Shown here in pieces: positions 31,361-43,207 of a DNA stretch of 64,000 nucleotides. The DNA lies in assembly GCA_950295325.1 (NCBI GenBank), contig OX485805.1, forward strand, positions 37,991,501 through 38,055,500, written 5' to 3'. The DNA comes from Polytrichum commune (Eukaryota; Streptophyta; Polytrichopsida; Polytrichales; Polytrichaceae). Positions within the stretch are counted from its first letter, which is position 1, and every line of letters starts with the position of its first letter. The translations under genes were made by a program, and so were the position numbers. The notes under the pieces are model-generated. The model had not been told where the DNA came from, did no database searches, and saw only the letters and a program-made list of their open reading frames with translations.

Positions 31361-33640
31361 TGGACGTCGTGGGTCGTTCCTTTGTAATTAGCTAAGAAGA
31401 CTCACGATGAGACATCATGTAAATTTATATTCGCTTGAGAACTACCGTGTCTCATTAATATGCTCGGTCTCGAATTAGTAATCTCTCTCTTCTCCTTGTG
31501 ATATGAATATAATTATTGGAGTGAACACATTCTCATTATCATATATTCTCACTCTCAATGTAAGGCATCATTGATAATAAGAACAATTAGATTAGAGAAG
31601 GTTTCAAGAGGTATAACAATATCGTTGATAACAATATAATTTTCAATAGGTTATATAAGTCTTCAAGGAGTTAAGTTCGTAGTTCATAAACGTCAATCAC
31701 ATACTTTATAATATTACTCCATAACTTATAATAATAAGAAAGATATTGTGTTCTTGAATCTTATTTTTTAAGCTCAAGTGTTACTACTTATAGTATTGTA
31801 ACTTTGATATATGTAACATATAGTGGTTATAACCTTATATCCAAAATACCATTGATTGTTTTACAATGTCACGTTTTTACTTCAAAGTGTTTCTTGATGA
31901 CGAGAGTAATTATAACTTTCTTGAGTTTTGCTCAAGAGAGAGAACTCTTCTCTTTGATAGTTAATCTTTCACTTGTAATGACATCCAACAACTCACAAGA
32001 ATCTTAAAGGTAAGAAGTTTTAATAACAATTGTTGTGAGTAGTTAATCAATCAATCTTTGTTAGTATCAATAAAATCTTTGTTACTATCCTTATAATTTA
32101 CTTAAAGAATTGAATATGAGTAAGTTCAACTATCATCCATAAGTCACATAATATATATAGGTAGTTTATATTGAGAAGTTTCTCTCAATTAATTGTATGT
32201 CTTTCTTAGTAATATTTAAGAAGTCTTACTCTCAATTTAATTGAAATATGCATGCAAGTCTTATCAACTCAATCTTAATCACTCTATCACTTTATATTTG
32301 GATAATTCCCTTTTGAAGAGTTCAATGATAACTTCCACTTTTAAGAGATAATCTTGTTTCCTTCATTCACGTTGTATGAAATGACGTTTGCTTCATCATA
32401 ACAACATCTCTCAAAGTACCATTGATTATCCAAATATCCTTGAGCGCTTTGTTCTCACCCTCACACACTAATCTTTTGAGTTCTTGCTCAAAAGAGTCTA
32501 CTCTTCTCTCGGTTGCTTAATCACTTAAGTTCCAAGTACCGCTTAACAACTTGTAAGTCCAATTGAGACAGAGAGATAGATCACACATATTTGTGAAAAA
32601 TATAGTATATTGCAAAAGTACTCCGAGAGGAGAGATACAAAAGGAATTCAAGTATTTTTTACACTCAAATTTAAGATAACTTCGTCGTATTGAAAATGAT
32701 GTGTAGTCTCCTAAAAATGTTCCCTTTATATAGTCTTTTCTTCCTAACCCAAAATCTATATTTAAAATGGTTGTTAACTCCATTTTCCTAGATAACTACT
32801 TATCTCCGACATAGGTAGATGATATCTATTATAAACGGTTATAACCGTTTTACCACTCTAATGTTCGTCTTTCTAAGATTCCACTATATCTTTGTCGTGG
32901 CTACATTCCAAATCATTTTTGAAAATCCATCAAATCTTCATATTGATTGATTTAAATTCCAATGATCATACTAGTATAATGTACCATATTCCTATATACT
33001 CTTTAATATTTATATACTCCTCGTAATTGCTTAAATATTCTTTTTTCATAATTGTCCTTGAACAAAATCTCGTATACTCATACTAATGGAATGTAATCCT
33101 AGTCCTATATACTTTCTAATATCCCTATATACTCCTCATATAAGACCTTTCATACTTACATAGTGATCTTTTATCTCTAAGTTCTAAGTTTCCTTCACTA
33201 GGCCGCTGGGGACCCATTGCCGTGGGTAAGGGGCCCTATAACCGTGCGACTTCCTTGTATATCCGTGGAAAGGAGGCCTAAAACTGTGGCCGAGGGCTCT
33301 CCGAGTTCCTCTTGTCTTCGGTGCTCATTCTTCGTTTCGGTGGTGATTCCTTTCTCCTCTTGGTGATGTATATTGTCGTTGGCTTCTCCATTGTGCCTCT
33401 TTTCTTTCTTATAATGTTGTTACTCAACAAGTGTAAGTGTGGATATGAGAAACAAGCCAAAAGTGAGGAACTTAGAGTGTGGAACCCAATATTTGCAATA
33501 TTAGGGCTTACCATAAATGTGTGAGGAAATAAATGAGAATGTATGTATGAGTATGAGAGTGCTAGTGTGGATATAAGAGATAAATCAAAAGCGAGGAACT
33601 TGGAGTATGTAACCCCATGTCTTCACCAAATCCAATGACA
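31361..33640. other. Interior of CACTA element, no supported gene
   Basis: AT-rich. Two partly similar blocks (31840-31990 and 32410-32540) share the 'ttgctcaa-agag...actcttctct' segment. No transposase motifs found in six frames by eye. Confidence 0.45.
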
Positions 33641-33785
33641 AATGTATGTTTATATATTTGTGTGAATGGAAATGTGTGTGTGTGTGTGTGAATATATATG
33701 TGAGTGTAATAATAAGAGTGTTAGTGTGAATATGAGAAATAATCCAAAGGTTAGGGTTTGGAATGTGTAACCTAATGTCTTCACC
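33640..33785 (+). repeat. Minisatellite unit left of the chromovirus
   Basis: One unit of the 150-bp repeat that continues at 40838-41215, with 'aatgtgtgtgtgtgtg', 'aataatccaaaggttagggt' and 'cctaatgtcttcacc'. The retroelement split the array within 'tcacc'. Confidence 0.85.
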
Positions 33786-34758
33786 TGTCGCGCACCTCTC
33801 CATGAGGAGTGCCCGAAACACCATGGGCACAAGGGGGACCCCGGAGTGACACCCGGGACTTGTGGCGCCATTGGTGAGAGGGCCCAAGTGATCCTAGTGT
33901 GGATGAGGTCCCCGGGCGTTGGGAACGCCTCCCATCCACGAAGACTAGGAGGCACAAGGGTAAGGCCATGAGCTATGCGTAGCTCATGGCGTGGTGATTC
34001 TAGAATGCTCAAGAACACCTCAATCGGAGGTGTGAGCTAGGAGTTATGGCCATTTGAGTGGGGAGCTGTCCCGGGACAGCGCCCTGGTACAGCAGTGCCT
34101 GGGAGTGATTCCCGGGACTGCCAAGGTTCAAACAGGCATAACTTCCTTACCACTTGCCCGAATGGGGCAAGTGAGGAGTCCATCGGCATCTACGTGAAGC
34201 GTAGATGAAGATGGAGTGGTTGGTTGTTATGATAAGACATCATACAAGGAAGTTATGATGGTCTGAAGCTGCTGGGCGGTTCTAGGCCCAGCAGCTAAAG
34301 GAAAATGTCCACTTGGCCCCAACTCTTGGTAGAGATACAAGAGGTTGGTTGACGGTGGGGTAGGGGCCCCGCGTAGAGTCCTAGAGGCTTATATGGGTGA
34401 GGTGGTGTGGCCTCACCCACCCGAGGCCGAACGGCAAGGCCTCCATGGGCATTGGCCCATTGTGAGGCCATAGTTGCCTAGTATGGTTCGGGTTGTTGTA
34501 GTGTTGCTCCGGCAATGCGATGATCAACATGGGATTGGACTTCCATGGATGGAAGTCCACATCTAGGAATGGGTTACGGATTAAGGGGTGAGTCCCGAAA
34601 GCAAAGTAGGAGGGTTGGTTCCCTCCTATGAACTATAAGGTCCGGGGTAGGAGGAGCTAATCATTGGCATGGCGGAATGCGAATGGTTAGCGCTCGTAAC
34701 CTTTGTTAGAATTGAAAATTGGCAAGATTGTCAAGGGGGGCTAGCAAGGGTTGCGACA
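33786..34758 (+). repeat. 5' LTR of the chromovirus
   Basis: 973 bp, TG...CA ends. Same as the 3' LTR except one base. A third, more diverged copy in inverse orientation starts at 63403. Confidence 0.97.
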
Positions 34759-34760
34759 CG

Positions 34761-34772
34761 TGGTATCAGAGC
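34761..34772 (+). promoter_or_regulatory. Primer-binding site (initiator tRNA-Met)
   Basis: TGGTATCAGAGC two bases after the 5' LTR is the standard complement to the 3' end of plant initiator tRNA-Met, used to prime minus-strand DNA synthesis. Confidence 0.93.
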
Positions 34773-35399
34773 AGGGTTCCAATATTTGAGCTAGCACTTT
34801 GAGGGAAGCATGGCTATCATATAAGCGGGTTATGATGGTGACCCGGGGTTTCCAAAAGGTTGTGAGGCTCAAATTGGAACAAAGATCATGTGTAAATGGA
34901 ATTTGACCATACCATTGGTTCTAATGACAATGGTGGGCATGAGGGGGGATTCGGTGAGGAAAATGGAGGAGTGCTTTGAAAAGGCTCCCGCAAACCTCGA
35001 AAAGTATTCGGGGGCTAGAATACCAAATGCACCCAAAACCTTGGAGGGCATTAATGTTGGATTGAAATTCTAATTCGAAATGCTTGGAAGGTATTGATGT
35101 TGGAATGAATTTGGTGCTAATGAGGCACCCGGGGCCTCTTAAGGCCTATGTGCGCTATTCAAACGCACAAATGAAGGATACACCTAAAATGGACGAGCTT
35201 TCTAAGAAATGCATCCTTTTAGGTGGGGTTTTAAAAGCAGGTGGTGGATGCCTTGTTTAAGTCCCCAAGGCTTCTTGAGGACATGGTGGGGACCATCAAA
35301 TTTGCAAGAGCATTGAAGCCGATGGTCCCAAAGAGAAGTTTGGCGGCGCATCACTACAAGTGGCTTTAGCCAAAGTAGGTCCCAAAGAAATGAGTGCAA

Positions 35400-35720
35400 A
35401 TTGTTTGGTCCATTTTACTTAGGCAAAACATGTTGGAGCCGCGGACGGAATGTTGAAAGGTGGCTTTATGCTTCCAAAGCAAATCATACTTGTGCCGCGG
35501 ACGGAATGTTGGTAGGTGGGTTTGTCCTACCAAGGCAATTCATGTTCGTGCCGCGGACGGAGTGTGGGAAGGTGGCTTTGTGCTACCAAGGCAAAACATG
35601 TTTGTTTTGCGGACAAACTATTAGAAATTGGTTTTGTGGCACCAAACCAATTTGTCCCGCGGACGAAATGTTTGAAGTTGGCTTTGCGGACCAAGCCAAG
35701 CCAAGTTGCCGAGGACCGAA
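35400..35720 (+). repeat. 56-bp tandem repeat in the gag-side region
   Basis: The motif gccgcggacggaatgtt recurs at 35438, 35494, 35550 and, altered, at 35609 and 35659, with 'accaaggcaa-catgt' between. The spacing of 56 is not a multiple of three, so each unit shifts the frame. The ORF of 116 codons across it is therefore not likely gag coding sequence. Confidence 0.85.
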
Positions 35721-36289
35721 TGTAAGACGATGGCATTGTGGCCTAGGCTAGTAGCCTTTAGCCAAAGCCAAGTCTTTTGTACCTTGAGGCTCAAATGAAT
35801 GGGAGAATTGTCTCATGGGTTGACAAAGAGGCAAGCCATTCCTTCTTGAGCCCAAAACTCACAAGGGAGTTGGGGCTTGCCGATTGATAGAGCGGGCAAG
35901 CCCACCAAGGTGCGGTTTGGAAAGGGCAAACCGCATGAGACAAAGGAGGCCGCGATGCATGTACCTTTCAATGTGGGACATTGGATTTTTGTCAAAATTT
36001 CACACCAAGTGAAATAGATGAAATGCATGTCATTGTGAAGGCCGCCTTCTTTGAAACTCACATGATAGATGTGAGGTGCAAGCCGGTGTGCTTGCGGTGC
36101 ATTATGATGTGTCATAATGGCAAAGAATTGAAGTTCAAATTGACAAGGACTCCTATGGTAGGAGGATCTAAGTTGAATTTGGTCTTAATGGACCAAATGA
36201 AAAATACAAAGCATAATGGTCGTGGTTCAATTGGAGCAACTCCAAGGAACGTATGGGGAGGCTAGGAAAGATGGGCCTCCTCCAAACAA

Positions 36290-39040
36290 CATTGGTGTGA
36301 TGTTGGTGAGATACAATGATATATTCACCAATGTGTTGCCTAAAAAGTTACCGCCAAGGAGTGAAAAATAACTTTGCTCAACGAGAGATTGAGTTCTTGA
36401 GGTATGTGGTGACAAATGAAGTTGGTGGACGAACATGAAGAATGTCAAGGCAATCCAAAAGGATAATTGGCCCTTCATTCAAAAATGGCTTAGGTCATTT
36501 GTTGGCCTAGCCAATTACTCCCACCACTTCATTCGAGAGTTTTCTAAGGTTGCTAGGACCTTATTCAACTTATTGAGGAAAATGGCTATCCCAAGAGTGG
36601 GATGAGCCTTGTCACCAAGCCTTTGGGGGGCTCAAAAACAAGTTCTCTTCGCCGCCCGTGCTTAAGTTCGCGGACTTTGACAAACCTTTTGAGGTGCATA
36701 CGGGGGCGAGTGACTTTAGCATTGGCGGATGTTGAGGCAAAATGGATGGCCATTGTATATAAGAGCATGAAGCTCGATGGTTGTCCGACCTTGTCCAACT
36801 TATGCAAGAAATGGCTATCCCAAAAGTGGGTTGAGCCTTGCCACCAAGTCTTTAAGGAGCTTAAGACGAAGTTCTCTTCGCCGCCCGTGCTCAAGTTTGC
36901 GAAATTTGACAAACCTTTTGAGGTACATACGGGGGCGAGTGACTTTGCCATTGGCGGATGGTTAACGTAGGATGGATGGCCATTGCATATGAGAGCATTA
37001 AGCTTGATGGTTATCCGACCTTATCCGACTTGTGGAAGAAATGACTATCCCAAGAGTGGGATGAGCCTTGCCACCAAGTCTTTGGGGAGCTTGAGAGCAA
37101 GTGTTCTTAGACGCCCGTGCTCAAGTTCGCGGAGCTTGACAAACCTTTTGAGGTGCATACGGGGGTGAGCGACTTTGCCAATGGTGGATTATGTGTAATT
37201 GGATGGCCATTGCATATGGGAGCATGAAACTCGATGGTTGTCAAAGAAGACAACCAACTCATGACAAAGAATTTCTTTGCCGTAGTGCATTGCTTGAAGA
37301 TGTGGTGACACTATTTGGGGTTGCACAAAGCAAAGGTCTACATGGACAATGTGTCCTAAAAGAATTTTGACATTCAAGCGCAAGTGAGCGCCAAGTCATT
37401 GCGGTGACATGATAGTTTGGCGCTTATGAAGGTGGATTTGATCCACAAACCGGACCTTGGATATGTGGTGCCGGATGCGCGAAGTAGACCGGAAGAGTTC
37501 CAAGCAATGAGAACCATCTAAACCTTGTGGCTAATGTGTGCCGGCGAAGGAAACTTGTGATGCAAGATACGGGAGGGGTAAATTAACTACCCCAAAGCAC
37601 AAAAGCTTTTAGGTGAGCTTCGCAAGAGCAAGGTGCTCAAAGAGGTTAAGTTGGTGGACGGATTGTTCAAGTGCAAGCAAAGTTGGATGTATGTGCCACA
37701 AGGCAAGTTGAGGCTATCGGTTTTGAAGGAGGAATATGATAGTCCTATTGCCGGCCATAGAGGAGAAAGAGAAAACCACCATAGAATGGTGTCAAAGAGA
37801 TACCATTGGCGGTGCATAAAGTAGGATATAACCCACTTTGTAAAGGCGTGAATAAAGTGCCAAGTGAACCGAGCCTCTTACCAAAAGCAAGGCGGTTTCT
37901 TGCAACCGTGCCTATCCCGTCGGCGCCATGGCATAGTATGTGCATGGACTTGATCACAAGTTTGCCGGAGTTACATGGGTATGATGCCATCTTGTTGATG
38001 GTAGAGCGGTTTGCCAAGTTGGCACACATGGTGCCGATTGTGGGAACCGCCACCGCGTTGGAGACCGCATAGCCTTTTCTCAAAGGATGATTGAGGCACC
38101 ACGGGTTGCCAAGAGTGATTGTGTGGGATCAAGATCCAAAGTTCACAAGTGCATTTTCAAAGCATTTCTCTAAGGAGGTCGGAATGAAACTAAGGTTTAG
38201 CACGACCTTGCATTCCCAAATGAATGGGAAAGCGAAGCATGTGAATGGAGTCTTGAAGCAATACTTGAGGAACTTGGTGGGGGCGGACCAAGGAGATTGG
38301 GCGGACTATGTGGGTCGAGCGGAGTGTAATTGCAATGCAGCCACGCACTTGGCTACCAAGGGGTGGTCTTTGGTGGTGGCTTATGGAGTGGATGCGCTCC
38401 AACCTATTAACCTAGCTCTCGAGGGGGCACATTCAACACTAGAGTTCAACCAAGATGGTGAGGACTTGGCCAAGGATGGTAAACAAGTCTTGGAGATGAC
38501 CAAGTTGTTGGTGGAGAAAGCCCGAAGGTGCTACGGAGTGCAAATCAATGCCGGAAGACGCGAAGTGGAGTATGAGGTGGGCCAATAAGGTGTTGTTGAA
38601 TGTGGACAACCTCACCTTGCCCAAAGGCCTTACTCCAAAAGTTCATGTCCAAAATTGGAGCTTCGTTTTCCATGGTGGAACAAGTGTTCAAGGACATGTA
38701 TAAGTTGGAATTACCGCTAGAGATCAAAGTGCATCCAACATTTCATGTCTCATTACGAAAGTCATTTTAGGACGACACCTTGTGGCCCGATCACAAGCAA
38801 GTGATTAGGCCACCTCCCGACCTTGTGGAGGTCATTTGGAACATGAGGTAGGAGGGCATCCTCAAGTGTAGGAAGTCCAAGTGAAAATGAAAGAAAATGT
38901 ACAAAGGAGTATTTGGTGAAATGGTGAGGATACCATGAGAAAGAAACCGCTTGGGTGGCGGCAAGAGACATGGTCAACACCAATGAATTGGTGAAGCACT
39001 TTGAAGAAACTAAGGCTAAGGATTCCAATAAAATGAAGCA
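36290..39040 (+). pseudogene. Chromovirus pol remnant (RNase H, integrase, chromodomain)
   Basis: Order seen: a short pre-RT piece (YNDIFTNVLPKKLPPRSE, about 36310), a jump over the missing RT core to EFLRYVV and FVGLANYSHHFIREFSK (36400-36550), the RNase H segment with PFEVHTGASDF in three tandem copies, then QPTHDKEF and YMDN. Next comes the integrase zinc-binding part (AGHRGERENHHRM), the core with MDLITSLPELHGYDAILLMV and RVIVWDQDPKF (37900-38150), VHPTFHVSLRKS, and a chromodomain at about 38825-39020 (KEYLVKW-stop-GY...ETAWV). Breaks: stops at many points plus frameshifts, for example near 37840 and 38070. It cannot make its own enzymes. No gag or protease could be assigned in 34773-36290. 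Confidence 0.9.
36540..37245 (+). repeat. 230-bp tandem triplication in RNase H
   Basis: The block with 'ggatggccattg' recurs at 36744, 36974 and 37201, and 'atg(g/a)ctatcccaa' at 36582, 36811 and 37041. Three diverged copies of one RNase H segment plus a partial fourth. Each copy retains the PFEVHTGASDF-coding part (the third has GVSDF). Confidence 0.9.
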
Positions 39041-39852
39041 TAGGCATTGATGAGGACATCAATCTCCTTTAGTGGGGGAGAGACGCTAGTAGCACACTTA
39101 GCTTCGAGGTTAATTACTCCACAACATGAACTTGTTCTTTGGCTTGAGGGAATAAAGTCCAAACTTTAGTGGTGCAAAGAGAAAAGTACGAGATGAGGTC
39201 CTAGTCTTGTACTTGTGCTTGGTTAGTGGAAGAGGGGGAATAGACATGCCAAACTAGGTTGGGTAAGCCGAGTAATTGGGGGCCATGGCTTGGAGGGGCC
39301 TTGGATAAAACCAAGAAACTTCTTAGTTGTGGGCTTGTCCGGGCGGGGACAAGGTGATGGCGCGTGCTCATAAAAGTGCTACCCGCGAGCTAACGAGAGT
39401 TGGCGCATGGGAGTCATGAACCCATGTCTCGAAAGAGCAAAGTGGGAACCGAGTCGGGCGGGACTTGGCATCACCCCCGTGCGATCGAGGCGTGGCTTAA
39501 CAATGGAAAGCCATCTCGGAGTTGCAACCGAGACAACTTAGTGGAAGCGTTGAGGTCTCGCCTAGATGTGTCACGTTAGGCTAGTGGAGCCTAAAGGGGG
39601 AGGCCCCAAAGGAGGGGCAACCCAAGTGAGTCCCAAAGTAGGTGGGTCTAGTATAGGTTAGGTCCTTGGATGAGAGATCCAAGGTCGCTAACGGACCACC
39701 TAGGAACGACACCTTTGGGACTATGCCAAATTTGAAGATGCATTGTGGGGGTCGCGCCCTAAGGTAAACACAATGCCGCACCATAGAGGATGGCAACTTG
39801 AGAATTGGTGTGCCGACTACGAGTATAGTCGATGAGGGCATCGACTCCGTTT
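39041..39852 (+). other. 3' non-coding region of the chromovirus
   Basis: About 800 bp between the chromodomain remnant and the 3' LTR without sense-strand ORF. An extra polypurine-like 'agtgggggagagac' lies at 39071, where such an element would usually end, so the LTR-proximal 780 bp may be acquired sequence. Confidence 0.5.
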
Positions 39853-39864
39853 GGTGGGGGTGAG
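39853..39864 (+). promoter_or_regulatory. Polypurine tract
   Basis: GGTGGGGGTGAG directly before the 3' LTR, the expected plus-strand primer. Confidence 0.8.
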
Positions 39865-40837
39865 TGTCGCGCACCTCTCCATGAGGAGTGCCCGAAACAC
39901 CATGGGCACAAGGGGGACCCCGGAGTGACACCCGGGACTTGTGGCGCCATTGGTGAGAGGGCCCAAGTGATCCTAGTGTGGATGAGGTCCCCGGGCGTTG
40001 GGAACGCCTCCCATCCACGAAGACTAGGAGGCACAAGGGTAAGGCCATGAGCTATGCGTAGCTCATGGCGTGGTGATTCTAGAATGCTCAAGAACACCTC
40101 AATCGGAGGTGTGAGCTAGGAGTTATGGCCATTTGAGTGGGGAGCTGTCCCGGGACAGCGCCCTGGTACAGCAGTGCCTGGGAGTGATTCCCGGGACTGC
40201 CAAGGTTCAAACAGGCATAACTTCCTTACCACTTGCCCGAATGGGGCAAGTGAGGAGTCCATCGGCATCTACGTGAAGCGTAGATGAAGATGGAGTGGTT
40301 GGTTGTTATGATAAGACATCATACAAGGAAGTTATGATGGTCTGAAGCTGCTGGGCGGTTCTAGGCCCAGCAGCTAAAGGAAAATGTCCACTTGGCCCCA
40401 ACTCTTGGTAGAGATACAAGAGGTTGGTTGACGGTGGGGTAGGGGCCCCGCGTAGAGTCCTAGAGGCTTATATGGGTGAGGTGGTGTGGCCTCACCCACC
40501 CGAGGCCGAACGGCAAGGCCTCCATGGGCATTGGCCCATTGTGAGGCCATAGTTGCCTAGTATGGTTCGGGTTGTTGTAGTGTTGCTCCGGCAATGCGAT
40601 GATCAACATGGGATTGGACTTCCATGGATGGAAGTCCACATCTAGGAATGGGTTACGGATTAAGGGGTGAGTCCCGAAAGCAAAGTAGGAGGGTTGGTTC
40701 CCTCCTATGAACTATAAGGTCCGGGGTAGGAGGAGCTAATCATTGGCATGGCGGAATGCGAATGGTTAGCGTTCGTAACCTTTGTTAGAATTGAAAATTG
40801 GCAAGATTGTCAAGGGGGGCTAGCAAGGGTTGCGACA
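39865..40837 (+). repeat. 3' LTR of the chromovirus
   Basis: 973 bp, one base different from the 5' LTR. Followed by the target duplication tcacc. Confidence 0.97.
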
Positions 40838-41215
40838 TCACCAAATGCATTGACAAAGGTATGTGTATATTTGTATGAATGAAAATGTGTGTGTGTGTGT
40901 GTGTGAATATATATGTGAGTGTAATGATAAGATTGTTAGTGTGGATATGAGAAATAATCCAAATATTAGGGTTTGGAATGTATAACCTAATGTCTTCACC
41001 AAATGCATTGACAAAGGTATGTGTATATTTGTATGAATGAAAATGTGTGTGTGTGTGTAAATATATATATGTGAGTGTAATGATAAGATTGTTAGTGTGG
41101 ATATGAGAAATAATCCAAAGGTTAGGGTTTGGAATGTATAACCTAATGTCTTCACCAAATGCATTGACAAAGGTATGTGTATATTTGTATGAATAAAAAT
41201 GTGTGTGTGTGTGAA
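40838..41215 (+). repeat. Minisatellite, units of about 150 bp
   Basis: Two and a half units (starts near 40838, 40995, 41152) sharing 'caccaaatgcattgacaaag', a (TG)n run, and 'gagaaataatccaaa'. This is the array into which the chromovirus inserted. Confidence 0.9.
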
Positions 41216-43207
41216 AGAGGGGACCTATACCAAAGCGTATACGTCTGAGTGAAGACGAGAAATTAACTTTGGAGGCCGGTGCAATGCTGCAGAAAGGTTA
41301 CGTTCTCACGAAGGGAGGTTGCATTATTTTGAGTGTTTATGCTAAGTTATATTTTTATGTAAACATAACTCCACATGGTGAAGTATCACTGTAGCCAGTA
41401 TGCAATAATGGTCATTGTCGTATTTTTTTACTACCCGTAGTCACTGACGCTTACTACGTATAGTTATTGGCCTGCAACATAGTTGTCCTATATTACTAGA
41501 AGCAGTAATGTGATAGCCATAAAGCCGTGGAGTGTTTAGACATTAGAGATGGATTTCAAGATATATACATTTATGTAGGAAGTGGTGCATACCAAGAACC
41601 AGCTGTAGGAAATTCTAAAACTTTCGGCCATGTTCGGTAGAACTAACATTAATGTCCTTCTCTACATTAGTTTACAATGCATTCATCAATGTAAGGCTAA
41701 AATGGTTGAATAAACATTGCAGAGAAATTGAGGTCTAGCCCATCAAAAAAATGCTCGAAGAAAATGGAGAAAGAATGAGACAAAAATTTGATGGATAAGC
41801 GTCGGGGTGATAAACCTCCCCTTGCCACGAAGGGGAGGTTACAATTGGCCAAGCAAAGGGCCATTTCATTTTTTGGGCATGTGACTGGGTAAGGTTGTGT
41901 GCGGATACGTGAGTGTGGAGTGGATTTGTAGACCTATGCTGATTTTTAGATATTGACCCTTTTGGAGTTTAATGCTTACCATTGTTAGTAGTAAATTGTG
42001 AAACATTCATGACATACTATTGTATAAATATGATTTGGTTTTTTAACATCATTACCATGTTTGTGTGACTGCATTTCGTAGGTGACTGTATTTTGTATGA
42101 TAAGTGAAAATATATGGTGCATGCCACAAACATATGACCTTGTTGAGTCATCCTCATGTTACTAGTTGCAGTAAACGCAATCATTTGCATCATAAACATG
42201 ACACTTAGCAAAGTGAACATGAAGTTAACTACTAGTAATAAACCCTAAAGATATATGAAGACCATATGACCTCACAACGTAGGGAAAACACCAAAGTTTG
42301 TTATCAACATTACTTTACATAGTAAAGTATATATCACTTCGTCAAGTAAGAAATATATGTCATTTCCATATTTATTCACTCCTACACAGACGCTTCCTAC
42401 GCAAAGTTATTGTCTAGTATGACCAGTGGCAATATAATGTGTATGCCAGGAACATATCACTATGTCAAGTGAACCCCATGTTACTCGATACAGTAAACGC
42501 AATCATTTGCATTAAAAACATATGACTTGGCAAAGTCATATACACTTCACTACTAGTAATACATAACAAAGACATACGACAACCATATGACCTTACAATG
42601 TAGGCCAGAAATCACTGGTTGATGTAAACATTACTCCACTCAGTGAAGTAGATATCACGACATGTAGTAAAAAAAAATGCATTTGTTGTATTTATTTACT
42701 ATTAGCAGTCAGAGACGCTTACTACGCAACGTTATTGACTTCCCGCTTTGTTGTCCGCGATTACGGGAAACAATAATGTGTGAAAATTAATTCAACTAAT
42801 CATCGCAACGATGAAACTTATTTGTTTCAACCACGTTGTTAACATTGACTAGTAATTTGGAATTTTACATGTTATGACTCTGTGTAGTGAAGTGCAAACA
42901 CCATACATGACTGGTGCCAGTGCCATGAGTCCACTAGGCCTAGTTATATGAACGTGTGTCTTATCTTACTTATATTGACGAGGTGTAGTGAAGTAGGACA
43001 CGACTTTAAGAAGTAAAGCACTGGAGCACCCCAAACTTCACTGCCATTGGGAACGTGTCCATTGGGAACGTCCTGTCCGACATGACTATGACCACACTTT
43101 ACTTCTTGTCCGAAGCGACTGGTCGTTTTCCACATCAGTAAAGTCTGGATTTTTTCACTTGTAGAAGTTGAAAAACCCAGTTGTAAAATACGTGTTCTGT
43201 TGTAGTG
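41216..43207 (+). repeat. Right subterminal region of the CACTA element
   Basis: A block of about 310 bp occurs twice in tandem (about 42155-42470 and 42470-42780), with 'gcagtaaacgcaatcatttg', 'ttcactactagtaat' and 'cagacgctt-ctacgcaa'. A third partial copy is at 41365-41470. It contains many 'gtgaagt' and 'acttcac' motifs. No ORF. Confidence 0.75.

Larger units (their letters stand above)
33786..40837 (+). mobile_element. Ty3/gypsy chromovirus (LTR retrotransposon), 7.05 kb, defective but recent
   Basis: LTRs of 973 bp at 33786-34758 and 39865-40837 begin TGTCGCGCACC and end GGGTTGCGACA. They differ by one base in my full reading (c in the first and t in the second within 'gcg-tcgtaacc'). 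A 5-bp target duplication tcacc lies at 33781-33785 and 40838-40842. Primer-binding site follows the first LTR; a purine tract (ggtgggggtgag) precedes the second. Integrase and chromodomain remnants place it among chromoviruses. The coding part has many stops and frameshifts, and the reverse-transcriptase core is missing. Confidence 0.95.
30825..43207 (+). mobile_element. CACTA (En/Spm-type) element without visible transposase
   Basis: The left end CACTACAACAAAACACGTC and the complement of the right end CACTACAACAGAACACGTAT make a near-identical TIR with the diagnostic CACTA start. The 3-bp flanks are ctt and ttt (one mismatch). Short 'cttcactac'/'gtagtgaag' motifs recur near both ends (30870-31060; 42480-42980), as in CACTA subterminal regions. 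Without the inserted chromovirus (33786-40837 plus 5-bp TSD) it would be about 5.3 kb. No transposase (TnpA/TnpD-like) ORF is seen, so it is non-autonomous. Confidence 0.75.

Noticed and set aside
34888-35073. 61-codon ORF as possible gag of the chromovirus
   Set aside because: Too short, no gag or zinc-knuckle motif, and the following region is a frame-shifting repeat.
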